This document shows, piece after piece, positions 25,514-36,405 of a stretch of DNA of 64,000 nucleotides. The stretch lies in the NCBI GenBank assembly GCA_963931865.1, contig OZ007507.1:16855681-16919680 (forward strand), in the 5' to 3' direction. The position numbers were made by a program, and so were the translations under genes. Each line of letters begins with the position of its first letter. Within the stretch, counting starts at the first letter, position 1. Origin of the DNA: Axinella damicornis (lineage: Eukaryota; Porifera; Demospongiae; Axinellida; Axinellidae). The notes beneath the pieces were generated by a model. That model was not told where the DNA came from. It saw only the letters and a program-made list of their open reading frames with translations, and did not search any database.

Positions 25514-26979
25514 GCTGATACAGTAGTTGTTACAGTAGTTGTTATCAACTTATAATACTGACTCGAAGGGTCACCATGTCTGCAAAAGACGGGTTAGTTA
25601 CACTAGCTTCGTTACTAGGCTCCACCCTGTGCATGCTCAGGGAGAGCCTGGAAATGAGTCTAGGGTGACAAAATGTGACTATATATATCAAGTCGCTGTT
25701 GTCTTACATGCATAAGACCTACTATGTCACTGTCAAACAGTCACATAACATACTACTGACCCTCTGGATACACTGGGGATGCAAAAAGAACAAGGTAGGA
25801 GTTGTCAATGGTTACACTGGATTTGCTATTTTCATTATTCACCAGAATTGTAACAGTGAACAATGAGGTGCTGCTTGCTGTACTTATGTCCCTACAGGCA
25901 GTAATTTACAGGCAGTAATTGGCTGATACAAGGCACACGGAATTCAAGCAATATTTCACTACAAGACCTATAGGGCTGAGAAGTTTAATACTTAGGCAAT
26001 AGAATAATTGCTAGCTATACATATGCAGCAAAAGAACATTGTTCCATATATAGCGAAGATCCTTGTCTTATGAACAAGCTACACCAATTCACTATGTATA
26101 AAGTTCCCAGTCCTATAGCAACTTCAATTGTTGCAGTATACTCAAGGGAGTCATGCATGAAACCACTAACCTCATTCCCAGGCCACCTGGGAGGAGGAAA
26201 ACGTGCTTTGCCTCTCTTCCTACATTCATGGTTTGGGAATGAGGCTAATCAGCAGCTTGCAAATCAGATCACAAACTAGGCAATGGTCACAGGATTAGTA
26301 GACTCTGCTGTTTCAATAAATCTACGACAGCAACAAAATTTTGCGCAGATTCTTAATTTTCCTCAAAAGATAAACTACAATTGTGAATAGGTTCACACGA
26401 GACAGCATTCAAATTATGACTACGCTCCTTTCATTGCCCATACTGCAATGAACAATGGTTCTCATCATGTTCAGAACTTCCTCTGAGGAGGTGGGGAAGA
26501 AGGTAAATTTAAGCTGTGCACGTGCAAGCAGTTGCCCTGCAGGACTCCCCTAGTATGCCATGCTGCATGGGTGAGCTATGTACACACTACACAAACAGGC
26601 TGCAACCATCACTACACTTGTCAAGCTTGAGCAATGAGCTATGTTGATTCTGAAAACAAAGCTAAGATACTGTCGTTTAGTTCCAGTGAATCAGATATAT
26701 ATATCCGCATACACAATACTCTCATGAATATTACGCATTGTACACAATTCCATTAATTAACCTGCAGTTTTGAGAATAATAGCAGTCTGAAAGCGTGACT
26801 TTTACTTGCCAGTTTGAGTAGACAGTGATATGTACACCACCAAAAAATGTACTGTATAATGTTTATCTATTGCTCTTGTAGGGGTCCTTTGTAAATGATT
26901 TATTCTCTGTTAAGATCTACCTGCTTGTGCTGTGCTGAAACTGGTCTAGCTAAAGCTACCTTGTAAATTAATTTCCACT

Positions 26980-27130
26980 CACCAGCCTATTGTTTCCAGA
27001 TCACATAGGAACACAGAATCAGTACTGTTCCAGTTGTGTCAATCGGTGTTTATTCAAAACTCCTCCCCCCCCCCCCCCCCCCCCTCCCAGAACCTGAAAT
27101 TTCCCACCCAAACTGACCCAAACTGACCAT

Positions 27131-27169
<39 letters not shown>

Positions 27170-27900
27170 TTCCCACAACACCATTTAATTTCCCCATTGC
27201 TACCACCTATTTGTATTACGTTTGCTTGTTCCTGTAGCTGTAAGGGAGTACAGTGAATACTTAACTGTAATATTTGGTCTGTTGTACTGTCCTAGAACAC
27301 CATCGAAACATTGCGAATAACGTAATACCATCATTGCCAATTCATGTATCTTTGTGATCATCATAGTAACAAGGGAACTTCACGGTTACACCATGGCTTT
27401 AGTGAGATCATTCCTACTCAACAGTGCGTTCTAAGTTTACCGTACATAATGCACAGCTCCTGAAGTATCATTGGTGCATGTGTAGTCTGTGTTTGTCCCA
27501 GGGGAGGAGGAGAACAATTGAAAGATGTAAATTGAGCCATTAGCAGGTACAATACAGCTGTGTGGAGGGTATAACAACTGATTTGTAGTACAGAATCGTA
27601 TATATAATTTATAACACAGGGATGCCTTTAGCCTCACGAAACAATAGTTTTTGTCAGCCTGTCACCTTGTAGTTTTACATCTCATGGTATATAGTTTACC
27701 TTTCAAGGTGAAAGTTTCGATCTACAAGCACTTCCATGTTTTCAAAATGTGCCGTGAATTGGTAGGTTGATTATTATCAAAAGTGGTGTTGGAGGGATAT
27801 AACTGGCAGTCACTGCATCCATATCCACTAGTACTACATGTACCAGGCTGGAGTTGCTGCATAATTCCACGTCTGTTAGTATTGAAAGTCCTAAATTGTG
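26980..27900 (-). pseudogene. duplicate of the FN3-type receptor relic
   Basis: Copy of 3300-4220 within the 7 kb duplication: FN3-like remnant near 27770-27890, stalk remnant near 27450-27500 (TDYTCTNDTSGA), TM remnant near 26985-27050. The same CAATAG stop precedes the donor, so the gene was already broken before the duplication. Confidence 0.6.
27065..27169. repeat. two poly-C tracts, about 20 and 38 C
   Basis: C runs at 27065-27084 and 27132-27169 separated by AAACTGACC repeats. Counterpart of 3428-3455, expanded and doubled. Confidence 0.9.
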
Positions 27901-28265
27901 TATCCTGCTACCTGTAACTAGTTACAGTAAGCATGAACACCGTATGATGGGGCTCTACTAATATTAATTTATAAGTATTGGGGTATGTTACCACTGTCAC
28001 TACTAAACTCTTCAGCAGTATCGATCGTTCACCATTTCACATTCAGCAAAAAAACTTCACATTGTCAGTTTCAACTAAGATGTTGTACATTTTCAAGGGA
28101 AGGGTTTGAAACACAACAACAGTCCGGACTGTCAAACAATTGCAAAAATAAAAAAGCTGTACACTGTTAAAAACTCTAAACCCTATAGGTGGTTGATACA
28201 TTGCAAGTACACTATGATGGTTTCAGTAAATGTATATCTAGTACTGCTGCAACCCACATATGCAC

Positions 28266-31200
28266 TCAGCATACGGTGTATCTGATAGTATTATTGTTGC
28301 TGTTAGCAGGCTGTGCTGGAACCGTGGCTGCTCTAGCTGAACACATAACAATGTAGCTGTCCTCACTCATTGTATCTGTTGGAACAGCAGCAGTGACATT
28401 CCCACTGAGTGGCAGTTCAGTGTTTCTGTTTACTAAATTGCTATCCAAATTCGGCTCAATAGCTCGACAGCAGGGAGCGTCTCTGCACAGGGTTAGGGGG
28501 TGGAACTGGGGGTCAATAATTTCGTAGATTGGTCCCTCATAAATTGGGTTGTGAACCATTTGACGAGAGTGTGCTTTGTTTTTTGAGGCTCTCCGACCTG
28601 TGCATAAGTTAATTTGGTTGTATGTGAGTGTAAAGAATGTGTGCATAAGTGTATTCATGTGTGACTGTATGATATATGTGTGTGTGACATGAACATGCAT
28701 ATGCACTGACCTATACTTGTGCAAACAAACAGTTCTGCAGGACTGTTTGTTTGTTTTCACAAGTAGGTCGGTCCATATGGTAACTGCCATGAAGTAGAGC
28801 TGGGACTCCTTCCACTATTATTCTGTCTAGAAAGATTGGGAGCATTCCCCCAACTCAGGCATATTAACAGGTCTAGCCAATACCAGGAGCGCATGAGCCA
28901 CCAAAGGCGGCGAAGGAGCGTTGAACTAGTATAGACATGTTGTAATCCCTCACGCCTTACGGTCATACCTTATTTGGAAGGCCTTTGCAGTACCGCACAA
29001 ACGCCATTTTTTCACACTTTTACATAATGGCCTCTTGCCGTATAAGGTAAAATTTTGGGACGTGTGAAGGACTACTACTTAGGCTATATAGGGCGCACAT
29101 GCTGAGTTCGACGCTCCTTCGCCACCTTTGGTGGCTCATGCGCTCATGCCAATACAAAGCATAATAAAACAACAAGTTTATGGAGAAAGTTGATGCAGTA
29201 TAGAATAACGAGCACAGTAACATCTTCCAGCGTGTCTCTCTAGGTGAATAGCTGAACTTCATGCTTGTGTAAATTTAAATTCAAATTCAGACCAAAGATT
29301 CTGTTTGGATGCTGTGGTAATTTCTATTTGCTTTCTGAGTTTATGAATTAGTCAACTCTCGATAGGAAACAATGCAGCTATATAGCCACCATCCAGCAAC
29401 ATGCAACTTAAGCCATGCATGATGGTGAGCTAATGTACTCTCAGCTGTTGTTTGTCTGTGGTTACGGGAGTTCCGAGAAACCAGTCTGATTCCAAACGTT
29501 ATGACTTTCAATAGACTGAGTTATGCCATATAGAACTTCGTTGCCACTGCCAACTCTGTACTGAACAGGTTGCTATAGCTACGTACCTTGCGCTTTCTAC
29601 CATGTGAAGGAGGTATAGCTGCAGTATGGAAGTTTAATTATAGGTTCTCTTGCCAACAATTGCAAAGTGCTTCAACTACCTGGTTAGCCTCGTACCCGGC
29701 GCGAGAGGGAGCCGGGTACGAGGCTACTACCTGGTATGCAGAACTCGCGTACATCATGTCACACGAGATAACTCATTGCAGTGGTGACAATTAAGAGAGG
29801 GCACAAAATGTCCCCAGGTCAAACCAGGAATGAATGAAGGTGATATTGCTGATGAAAAGATAACTTATAGCTAATAGCTACTACATGCACACTCATGATC
29901 AGTGCATGCTTGCCAAATCTGCAAATCTCATGCCCATGCAAAACTCCTGCCATGGCACTCCTCTCCCTTCACGAAGGGCCACATGGAAAAATTAATAGGA
30001 CACGCATGATTTACATACTGGTTAATGTATTGCTGGCACAGTAAGTGGAAATTAATGTGTGGATAGTGCTTCAGATTATTTTACTAATATCTGGAGTCCT
30101 GGGTGCTTCACAGAGTACACAAGTTCTTGATGTTTTCGTTCGTTCACAAAAAATCCCTCCCTGATGGCTGACATGTAATACCACCAACTTTGCATGCACG
30201 ATGATGTGACAAGTCCAGAGAAATGGGCAACAAAAGGTAATGCATGCGCAGGTGATGTGATGAAAACTAACATGCAACAAATAGAGATGCACAACTACTA
30301 GTAGCTATAACTATCTTTCACTTGCTTAAGCTTTACACTAGCCTGGAGATTCAACAAGAACTTTGTTTTTCAACCAAATGTTTCGACCACACTGCGGTGG
30401 TCTTCTTCAGTGGTAATACAATACAGCACATCAACAGACACTCTTATAGGAACACAAATGACAAAACTGGCAAGACGCGTGACCTACAGAGGTAGCACGC
30501 GACCGGAAATCAGATTATTGCTGCTGACTGTTCTGTGCACGCGTTGGGGGAGGGGTGTTCTCACGGATGCTGAGTCAATAATATCATTTGCTTATACCCA
30601 AAAAGAAATTCCCACCCTGTAGAACAACCAGTATGCTTACTTCTGAGCATGTGTCTTCGACGCAGGTGGATCATCACAATCAGTACCAGTATGATAGCCA
30701 CAATGAGGATAAATATCCCTACAATCAAGGGAATAACAACCTTCAGGAGGAATATCGTGACATCTTCAGCCTCCACAGTTCCTGTGAAAAGAGTATACAG
30801 ATCATACAGTATCTTTTACCGTGAGGCACATGCACATCTGTACGTGTGTGAGGGAGAGTATTATGCATTGCCAAGCATGCATGTGCAGAGTCTATAATTG
30901 GGCTAATGTGCGCTTTTGAGAAGGAGATACAGCATGTAGCTCACTCACCTGTTGTTGTTGTGGCTTCTGCTGTAAATGTGACGTCTGAATCAGTTGTCAA
31001 AGTAATAGTGACTATAAAAACGGATGAGAACATGATTCCATAGTTTATACACGTTTGAAAGCTGCAGCAAAAATGCTCTCTCTCACACACAGTTCATTGT
31101 ACATGTGTACCTATACCATTTACTAGCTTATAGTGCAACAAGCCCTTACAACATTCACTCAGTGTAGGTTTAACTCTGCCCTGCCGCCTCTAGCTAGCTC

Positions 31201-33274
31201 AAGCTGATTGGCAGAGAATGGATGCAATGACTAGACCAGCCAATACCATATATTGCGCACAAGCAACACTTGTAGAAGCGGCTGATACACTTTCAACTTC
31301 ACCAGATGACCATTAATATTAAGTGAAGTTCACAAGCATGACGTGTATGTATCGAGTCATATTCTACAGACACTGCTACTTCAGCAATTGAAACCTCGTT
31401 GACAACAGAAACCGCAGCAACAAGAGGTACAATGAAATGTGTGCTGAGAGAGTGCATGTATAAATATATGCTGCATTTCACAGTGAATGGGTGAAGACTA
31501 ATTGAACTGCATGCTGTATCTCCCTCTCAATTTGATAAGCCCAGTAAATTGATCCTAAGCATGTGCATAAACTATATAGATCCTGTTCTCTTCTGTTTTA
31601 CAAACAACGCTAGCGCTACCTCCACAATTGAAGCCTCATTGATAACAGAAGCTGAAGCAGCAATAGAAGTTTTGGCTGGAATCGGAAAAAAATTATGCTA
31701 CCTTTAGAATATTCACACATCCGGGAATTTGTTGTGTTAATAATCATGTTGTGTTTACATATGTACCAGGTGTAGGACAGATTGTCGGAGATGAAGTAAC
31801 AGTGGTTGCCAGGGTAACTGCAAGAGACATTTCTGTGTATGAATGCAAAATCATTATCTAAGGCCACTTATCCTAACGTGGAGTTGACTATTCAATCTTG
31901 ACAGCATGCACACATCATGATACTGCCCAGTTGACAACATGGTACTACCTTGCAAGGACTGTGTTGGACAAGGAGAAGGGGATCCGGAGGGAGAAATTTC
32001 CGGTATTCTTGAAATTGTAGATGGGGTAATAGTACTAGCAGCTTTCACTATAGATGTGAAAATGTGCATTGCATGCATGCACAGGATAATAATTATTACT
32101 GAAAAGTCAGCGGGCCCATGCTTTTGTTGCCATATGAGAGAGAGAGTAATTGAATACACAGAAAATTCTGGGATTTGAACCCAAGATCTTGTACCTATAC
32201 ACCTTTGTACCAATCCTACACCCGACACACAACTCTGTACAATATTATTATTGCATGCTCAAAACAGCTGCACATACACCTGTACAGACCTACGGATTGG
32301 CGATGGGGTGCAAGGCTATGCAAAATGAAATCAGTGTTATAACTACACATGACTACTGCAATACTATATATTAATGCAACACCTCCCAACTTACCAGTAA
32401 GGAGAGCTGGCCTGCTTAAGTATGTCCCACATCTAGACTGATGATAATAGGGGTAATAGTACCAGCAGCTTTCACTAGATGTGAACTGTATCAGGTGTAT
32501 AGGTACAAGATCTTGGGTTCGAATCCCAGAATTTACTGTGGATTCAATTACTCTCTCTCTCTCATCATAACTATGGCAATAAAAGCATGGGCCCACTGAC
32601 TTTTCAGCTAATTATACTGTGCACGATATAACATGCACATGACTAATTTACTATAATTATTGCATGGCATTGCATGCTCAAAACAGCTGCACATGAGGAC
32701 TTGTGGATTGGCGATGGGTATACAAGGTTATGCAAATGAAATCAGTGTTGTACATGAATACTGCAATACAATATCATTACTAATGCAAACATATCTCAAC
32801 TTACCAGTGAGGAGAGCTGGCCTGCTGTAATATGTATAATAGGATCCCCATGCAAATTCAGACTGATAATTACGTTGCGCATATGCAGCACAGTATATTG
32901 CGATTTCTAATTTATTCAGTGCTTCTGTGGCTAAAACACTAAAGAAGTATGTCCTTCGACCTGAGGAGCACGCAGATGATTGTGGTTCCGGTCTCATGGT
33001 TGCCAAACCAGGTATGGAATTGTTTTTGATAGCTCTGCTACGACCTGCCATAAACCAACCAACATTTCGAATACTACAATTCACAGTGCAGTTCAATTGT
33101 GCCCATTTATTCAGTTCCACTGTCATATCCACTGGGCCTCGGTATACCACTGCGGCTGCAGCTGCAGAAATGAGTACAAGTAAATACGTGGACAGCAATA
33201 GCGCACCGAATATTACCTTGTACCAGGCCGAACAGCAAGCATGTAGCAATGCAAATCACAGCAGAGTTGGCCAT
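28266..33274 (-). CDS. Ig - stalk - TM - tyrosine-tail receptor (stalk-type receptor 2, chimeric)
   Basis: Exons: 33217-33274 signal peptide (MANSAVICIATCLLFGLVQ), 32805-33161 Ig, 31949-32047 and 31767-31832 Thr/Ser/Pro stalk, 30949-31011 Thr stalk, 30641-30781 TM, 28266-28597 tail. They sum to 1116 nt (371 residues) in frame. The 5' half is closest to the GPI gene at 18425-19733: nearly the same Ig domain and the same 99-nt stalk exon. The 3' half is a duplicate of the TM and tail exons of the gene at 4560-10082. The Ig domain has lost one extra Cys of its relatives (SEF in place of SEC) and gained residues before YSRPALLTG. The tail has NPIYEGPIYEII and EDSYIVM but ends IRYTVC, lacking four residues found in its duplicate. 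A broken GPI-type exon (31199-31675) lies in the intron before 30949-31011. Confidence 0.7.
28884..29148. mobile_element. MITE, duplicate of 5199-5466
   Basis: The same element in duplication A copy 2, here with a perfect CCAATAC on both sides. Confidence 0.7.
29685..29726. mobile_element. MULE-like miniature element, duplicate of 6030-6071
   Basis: 42 bp with TAGCCTCGTACCCGGC ends and the same CTACCTGGT target duplication. Confidence 0.75.
30285..30583. mobile_element. unclassified insertion in duplication A copy 2
   Basis: About 300 bp absent from the matching place near 6590. It contains a phrase resembling retroelement 3' ends (ACCACACTGCGGTGGTCTTC) and a GC-richer right half. No termini recognised. 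Confidence 0.45.
31199..31675 (-). pseudogene. GPI-type terminal exon split by an inverted block
   Basis: The acceptor and first bases (from 31675) match the start of the last exon of the GPI gene at 19624. The remainder (31199-31310: SSGEVESVSAAS, then a hydrophobic MVLAGLVIASIL end and stop) matches the rest of that exon. Between them about 350 bp of foreign sequence has been inserted, so the exon cannot be used as a unit. Confidence 0.6.
31320..31665 (+). other. inverted block of mucin-stalk exons
   Basis: In plus orientation this stretch reads like the minus-strand stalk exons at 7215-7681: a TTCTACAG acceptor then TATSAIETSLTTETAAT near 31370-31425, and NASATSTIEASLITEA near 31600-31655. 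Every surrounding exon of the gene is on minus, so this is a local inversion or inverted insertion. Confidence 0.6.
32085..32228 (-). mobile_element. tRNA-derived SINE
   Basis: Minus strand has a box A-like TGTAGGATTGGTACAAAGG and box B GGGTTCAAATCCC, then a TC run and the GGGCCCGCTGACT tail. It lies in the Ig-stalk intron of stalk-type receptor 2. Confidence 0.65.
32392..32480 (-). pseudogene. fused fragment of Ig exon end and stalk exon
   Basis: On minus, the start of a stalk exon (KAAGTITP) runs directly into the last part of an Ig exon (QSRCGTYLSRPALLTG) with its donor. It lies inside the intron between the real Ig and stalk exons and beside a SINE that is also doubled here. It is a partial local duplication, not usable in frame. 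Confidence 0.5.
32484..32620 (+). mobile_element. tRNA-derived SINE
   Basis: Perfect box B GGGTTCGAATCCC at 32514-32526, TC run, GGGCCCACTGACTTTTCAGC tail. It lies beside the duplicated exon fragment 32392-32480. Not a functional tRNA: no acceptor stem or anticodon arm can be formed. Confidence 0.65.
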
Positions 33275-33390
33275 AGTATGACGTCCGATTATCAGAACAG
33301 CGCATGTGAATGAGTAGAAATCAGCAACTTAGATCTCCTGTGAATCCGAAGCTACTCTGCCAGCACTTTAAGTTTATCACCATTAATAAA
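33275..33390 (-). promoter_or_regulatory. promoter of stalk-type receptor 2
   Basis: About 110 bp upstream of the ATG match the promoter of the GPI gene at 18425, including GACGTCATACT just before the start codon. Similarity ends near 33390, so no divergent partner remains. Confidence 0.5.
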
Positions 33391-33857
33391 GCCCCGTTTA
33401 CACCAGGCGATTAAACCGCTTCAGGATCCGGATTAAACTAACGCAGTGACTATTGACACCGATCATCGGTGTCGATAAAGGCCACGAACGAGCTATTGAC
33501 ACCGATCGCGTATCGATAACCTGCAGTACCACGTGATCCCCCACATGGCGCGCTAGCTACTCGCCAGATTGCATTAATTGGAGACATGTCTGACGAAAAG
33601 GAACCCTTGTCCAACGCTGAGATTGTAGCCCTGTCCGGATCCGACGTTGAGATTGTACCTGTCCGACGCTGCAAAGGCCAAGATTCCATTAGCTCCTGTT
33701 GACAAGAAGTGGAAGTACACATAGCTAGCTACTACTCGATTAGATGTGTACATTATGGCCAGGGTCGTTACAGGAGCAAAGGTGTAAGATCTAACCAAAG
33801 GCACTTAGCATTGAGTTGCCCTGCCGGGCGCCAAGGTGACCATATCGTACGACAGAG

Positions 33858-34181
33858 ATGCAGTTGTGCTTAGAGAATGCCAATTGCAGCATAATCACAG
33901 AAATTATTGGAAGTGCAGTCATGGAGCAGTATCGGTCAAGCCGTAGGTTGGGTCTAGATGAGCGACAGAGTGTGAATGAGTTGCTCCGTCTTAAGCCCAA
34001 TAACAAGCAACTGAAAGACCATATCCATAAGAAGCTTGTTACGCTTAGAAAAAATATGAAGGCAAAGGTAAAAGAAGTGACAAAGGATGGAAGAAGAGAT
34101 GAACTTTTTTCTTTATCTTTTTCTTTTTCTTTTCTCTATAATAATTCATGCCAATGCAAAGGATACATAATAGCCTTCTAG
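33858..34181 (+). CDS. short basic open frame, possibly a transposon remnant
   Basis: 107 codons with a charged middle (RRLGLDERQSVNELLRLKPN, then a Lys-rich segment). This resembles, from memory of the family only, the start of MULE/SWIM-type transposase-related proteins. No conserved catalytic or zinc-binding residues are seen. Not linked by splicing to neighbours. Low confidence that it is a gene. Confidence 0.2.
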   Translation: MQLCLENANCSIITEIIGSAVMEQYRSSRRLGLDERQSVNELLRLKPNNKQLKDHIHKKLVTLRKNMKAKVKEVTKDGRRDELFSLSFSFSFLYNNSCQCKGYIIAF

Positions 34182-34189
34182 GCTAATAC

Positions 34190-35585
34190 AGGTATGTACC
34201 CTAACTAACTAACTAACTACAAGAACAAAGGTGCAATATTTGACTTAAATGTGTGAGGTGAAGGTGCAGTAAGTGCATCGGGGGTAGGTGATTCCATATG
34301 GAAACAGTACTTGGAACAAATAATGCTTGGAAGGCGTTAGTGTGTGCAAAAGGTTGATACAAAAATGGAAGATTATAGTTGTGTCTACTAGGTTGCGGCA
34401 TAAATACAAGATAAGAGACCATGGATGATCTTAAAGAGAGTACAAAGTTTGAAATAAATTCTCCTGTTCTCAAGTGTAGGAATTTGAGCAAGATGGAGCA
34501 GCTCTTGGTATCCTAGATCCCACCTTTTTAAACACATCTTTAGTCCATATTTTTGTACGTTCTCCACAGATTTTATGTCTTTGAGAAGGTGGGGATCCCA
34601 CACGGGCGGCATATTCGAGGTGAGGGAGCACTAGATATTTGTACATTTCTATTAATCTTTCACTGCATACATTAGTGGAGAACCTTCTGTATAACAGGCC
34701 AATAAGTCTCTTTCCTTTTGCACAGATGGAGTCAATGTGCCTGGACCAAGACAAGTCCGATGAAATGAGCACTCCCAAGTTCAAGTGGTGCCTCGTTTAG
34801 TAGGAGCTGTGGAGGGATGACTGAGATTCTGCTTTCTTGAGAGCAGCATGGTCTTACATTTGGCTGTGATAAAATAAATATTGTGATCTACCCATGAACT
34901 GATTTTATCAATGTCCATTTGCAACTGCTGGTAATCCTCACTGCACTTGATTTGTTTGTACAATAGCATGTCATCTGCATAGAGGTTTAGGACTGAGTTT
35001 TCTGACAGCTGGAGAGACGACACGTCATCAATATAAATAAGGAATAATAGCGGACCCAAAACAGAGCCTTGTGGAACTCCTGAGAGCACAGGTGAGTCAG
35101 GAGATGAAGCACCTCCGACAACCACGTTGTTTTCTTTCGGCAAGGTAGCTGTGCAACCATGACAAGATGTGGGAATCCAATGCATATGTGTTCAGTTTTT
35201 CTAAAATAATCTGTGTGGAACAGCCTTGCGAAGGTCGAAGAAAACGGAGCATACATTGTGTCTGGATTCGAGTGCTTTAAACCAGTCATGTGTTACAGCC
35301 AGTAGAGCTGTGACTGTGGATTTTTCCGATTGGAATCCCCACTGCATATTGGAGAGTGTTCTATTTTCATTGAGGTGGATGGTGATTATACTTGATGAAT
35401 GTGTCGCTCTAGCAGCTTGCTCACTACAGATAGGAGAGATATTGGTCTATAATTGGCAGCCTCATTGTGTTCGGATGACTTCGGTATGGGTACAACAGAA
35501 GAAGTTTTCCAACAAGTTGGAAAGTGCCCAAGTTTGATGGAAATGTTGAAAAGCTTGCCATGGTCGCTTTTCAATCGGGACAAAT
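34190..35585 (-). mobile_element. 5'-truncated non-LTR retrotransposon (LINE) with reverse transcriptase
   Basis: Minus-strand frames carry reverse transcriptase landmarks in order: SSVVPIPKSSEHNEAANYRP and SLLSVVSKLLE (35386-35583), SGVPQGSVLGPLLFLIYIDD, then YADDMLLY with the catalytic YADD (34781-35185), then thumb and C-terminal parts (SWSRHIDSICAKGKRLIGLL; VSIWNHLPP). Several frameshifts make it inactive. It ends in a TTAG/AGTT tandem tail at 34198-34220. This matches the usual 3' structure of CR1/L2/Rex-type LINEs; the clade is not certain. Confidence 0.85.
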
Positions 35586-36175
35586 TACTCTCTTGAGGAT
35601 GCGTTGACGAAAGATACTAATTGCAAAGGGTGGAGTGTCCGTGACTTTTGTCAATTCCCACTTGGTCAATGTTGACGAAGTGTAACAAAGTCAATTCGGC
35701 TTCGTACTAGCTGTCCTATGGTGCTTAGGCTGTTTCACTCAGCTAGTGGTGGCGATTCATGCAGACAGATTATCTTTGTTACCTTAGCTACTGGTATGGG
35801 TTTGTGTGTACATAAGCATTTACCAGAGTACTGTATGCTATATTTATAGGGAGCTCACTGTTCAATGCAAGACTCACTGCAGGTGATCCAACTTTCTTTC
35901 AACCAGCAGCAAAAGCCCAGATGTTAGTTTTAAAACTTCCTGGTAGCAATGAAGTTCAGGACAGCTTGTCAATCCACCCTCATGTGAACCATAGCGGGAA
36001 ACAAGCTAGAATACGCCAGCCAATCAACTTGCCGACCCTTCAATTTCAGGTCACCCATCCACTTGGTTGCCATTGACTCTTCATTGCTGAGCATCTTTTG
36101 CTTACAACAACTGTACTAACTGGTGGAACAGATCACAGAATCTGATACTCTGAAGTGAGTTTTGGTGTTGTATGT

Positions 36176-36405
36176 GTGAACGCATCAAGTAAAAATCGGG
36201 AATAAAACACAGTCAAATGTGGGGAATTGTCCAAATTGCTTAAAAATGGATTAAAACTTGTGCACCCCCTTCGAAGAAATGCCTGAAAATTGGAGAAACT
36301 CAATTCTTGGAAATCTTCTGAAACACATTTAGAACCAATTCCCATCTCAGGGGGGTGCAAACTTTGAAATGCGTTTTATTCCCGGTTTTTACTTGATGCG
36401 TTCAC
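36176..36405. mobile_element. inverted-repeat insertion, 230 bp
   Basis: About 30-bp terminal repeats (GTGAACGCATCAAGTAAAAA and complement), flanked by ATGT. The matching place near 21405 in duplication B copy 1 lacks it, so the insertion is recent relative to the duplication. Confidence 0.7.

Larger units (their letters stand above)
23870..31011. repeat. segmental duplication A, copy 2
   Basis: Second copy of the 7 kb unit, ending in the 3' exons of the receptor at 28266-33274. The stretch 23870-26980 shows no intact gene, only repeats and palindromic insertions. Confidence 0.85.

Noticed and set aside
32514..32526. tRNA gene suggested by GGGTTCGAATCCC
   Set aside because: Only box A/B-like parts are present; no acceptor stem or anticodon arm, and several diverged copies exist, so it is a SINE.
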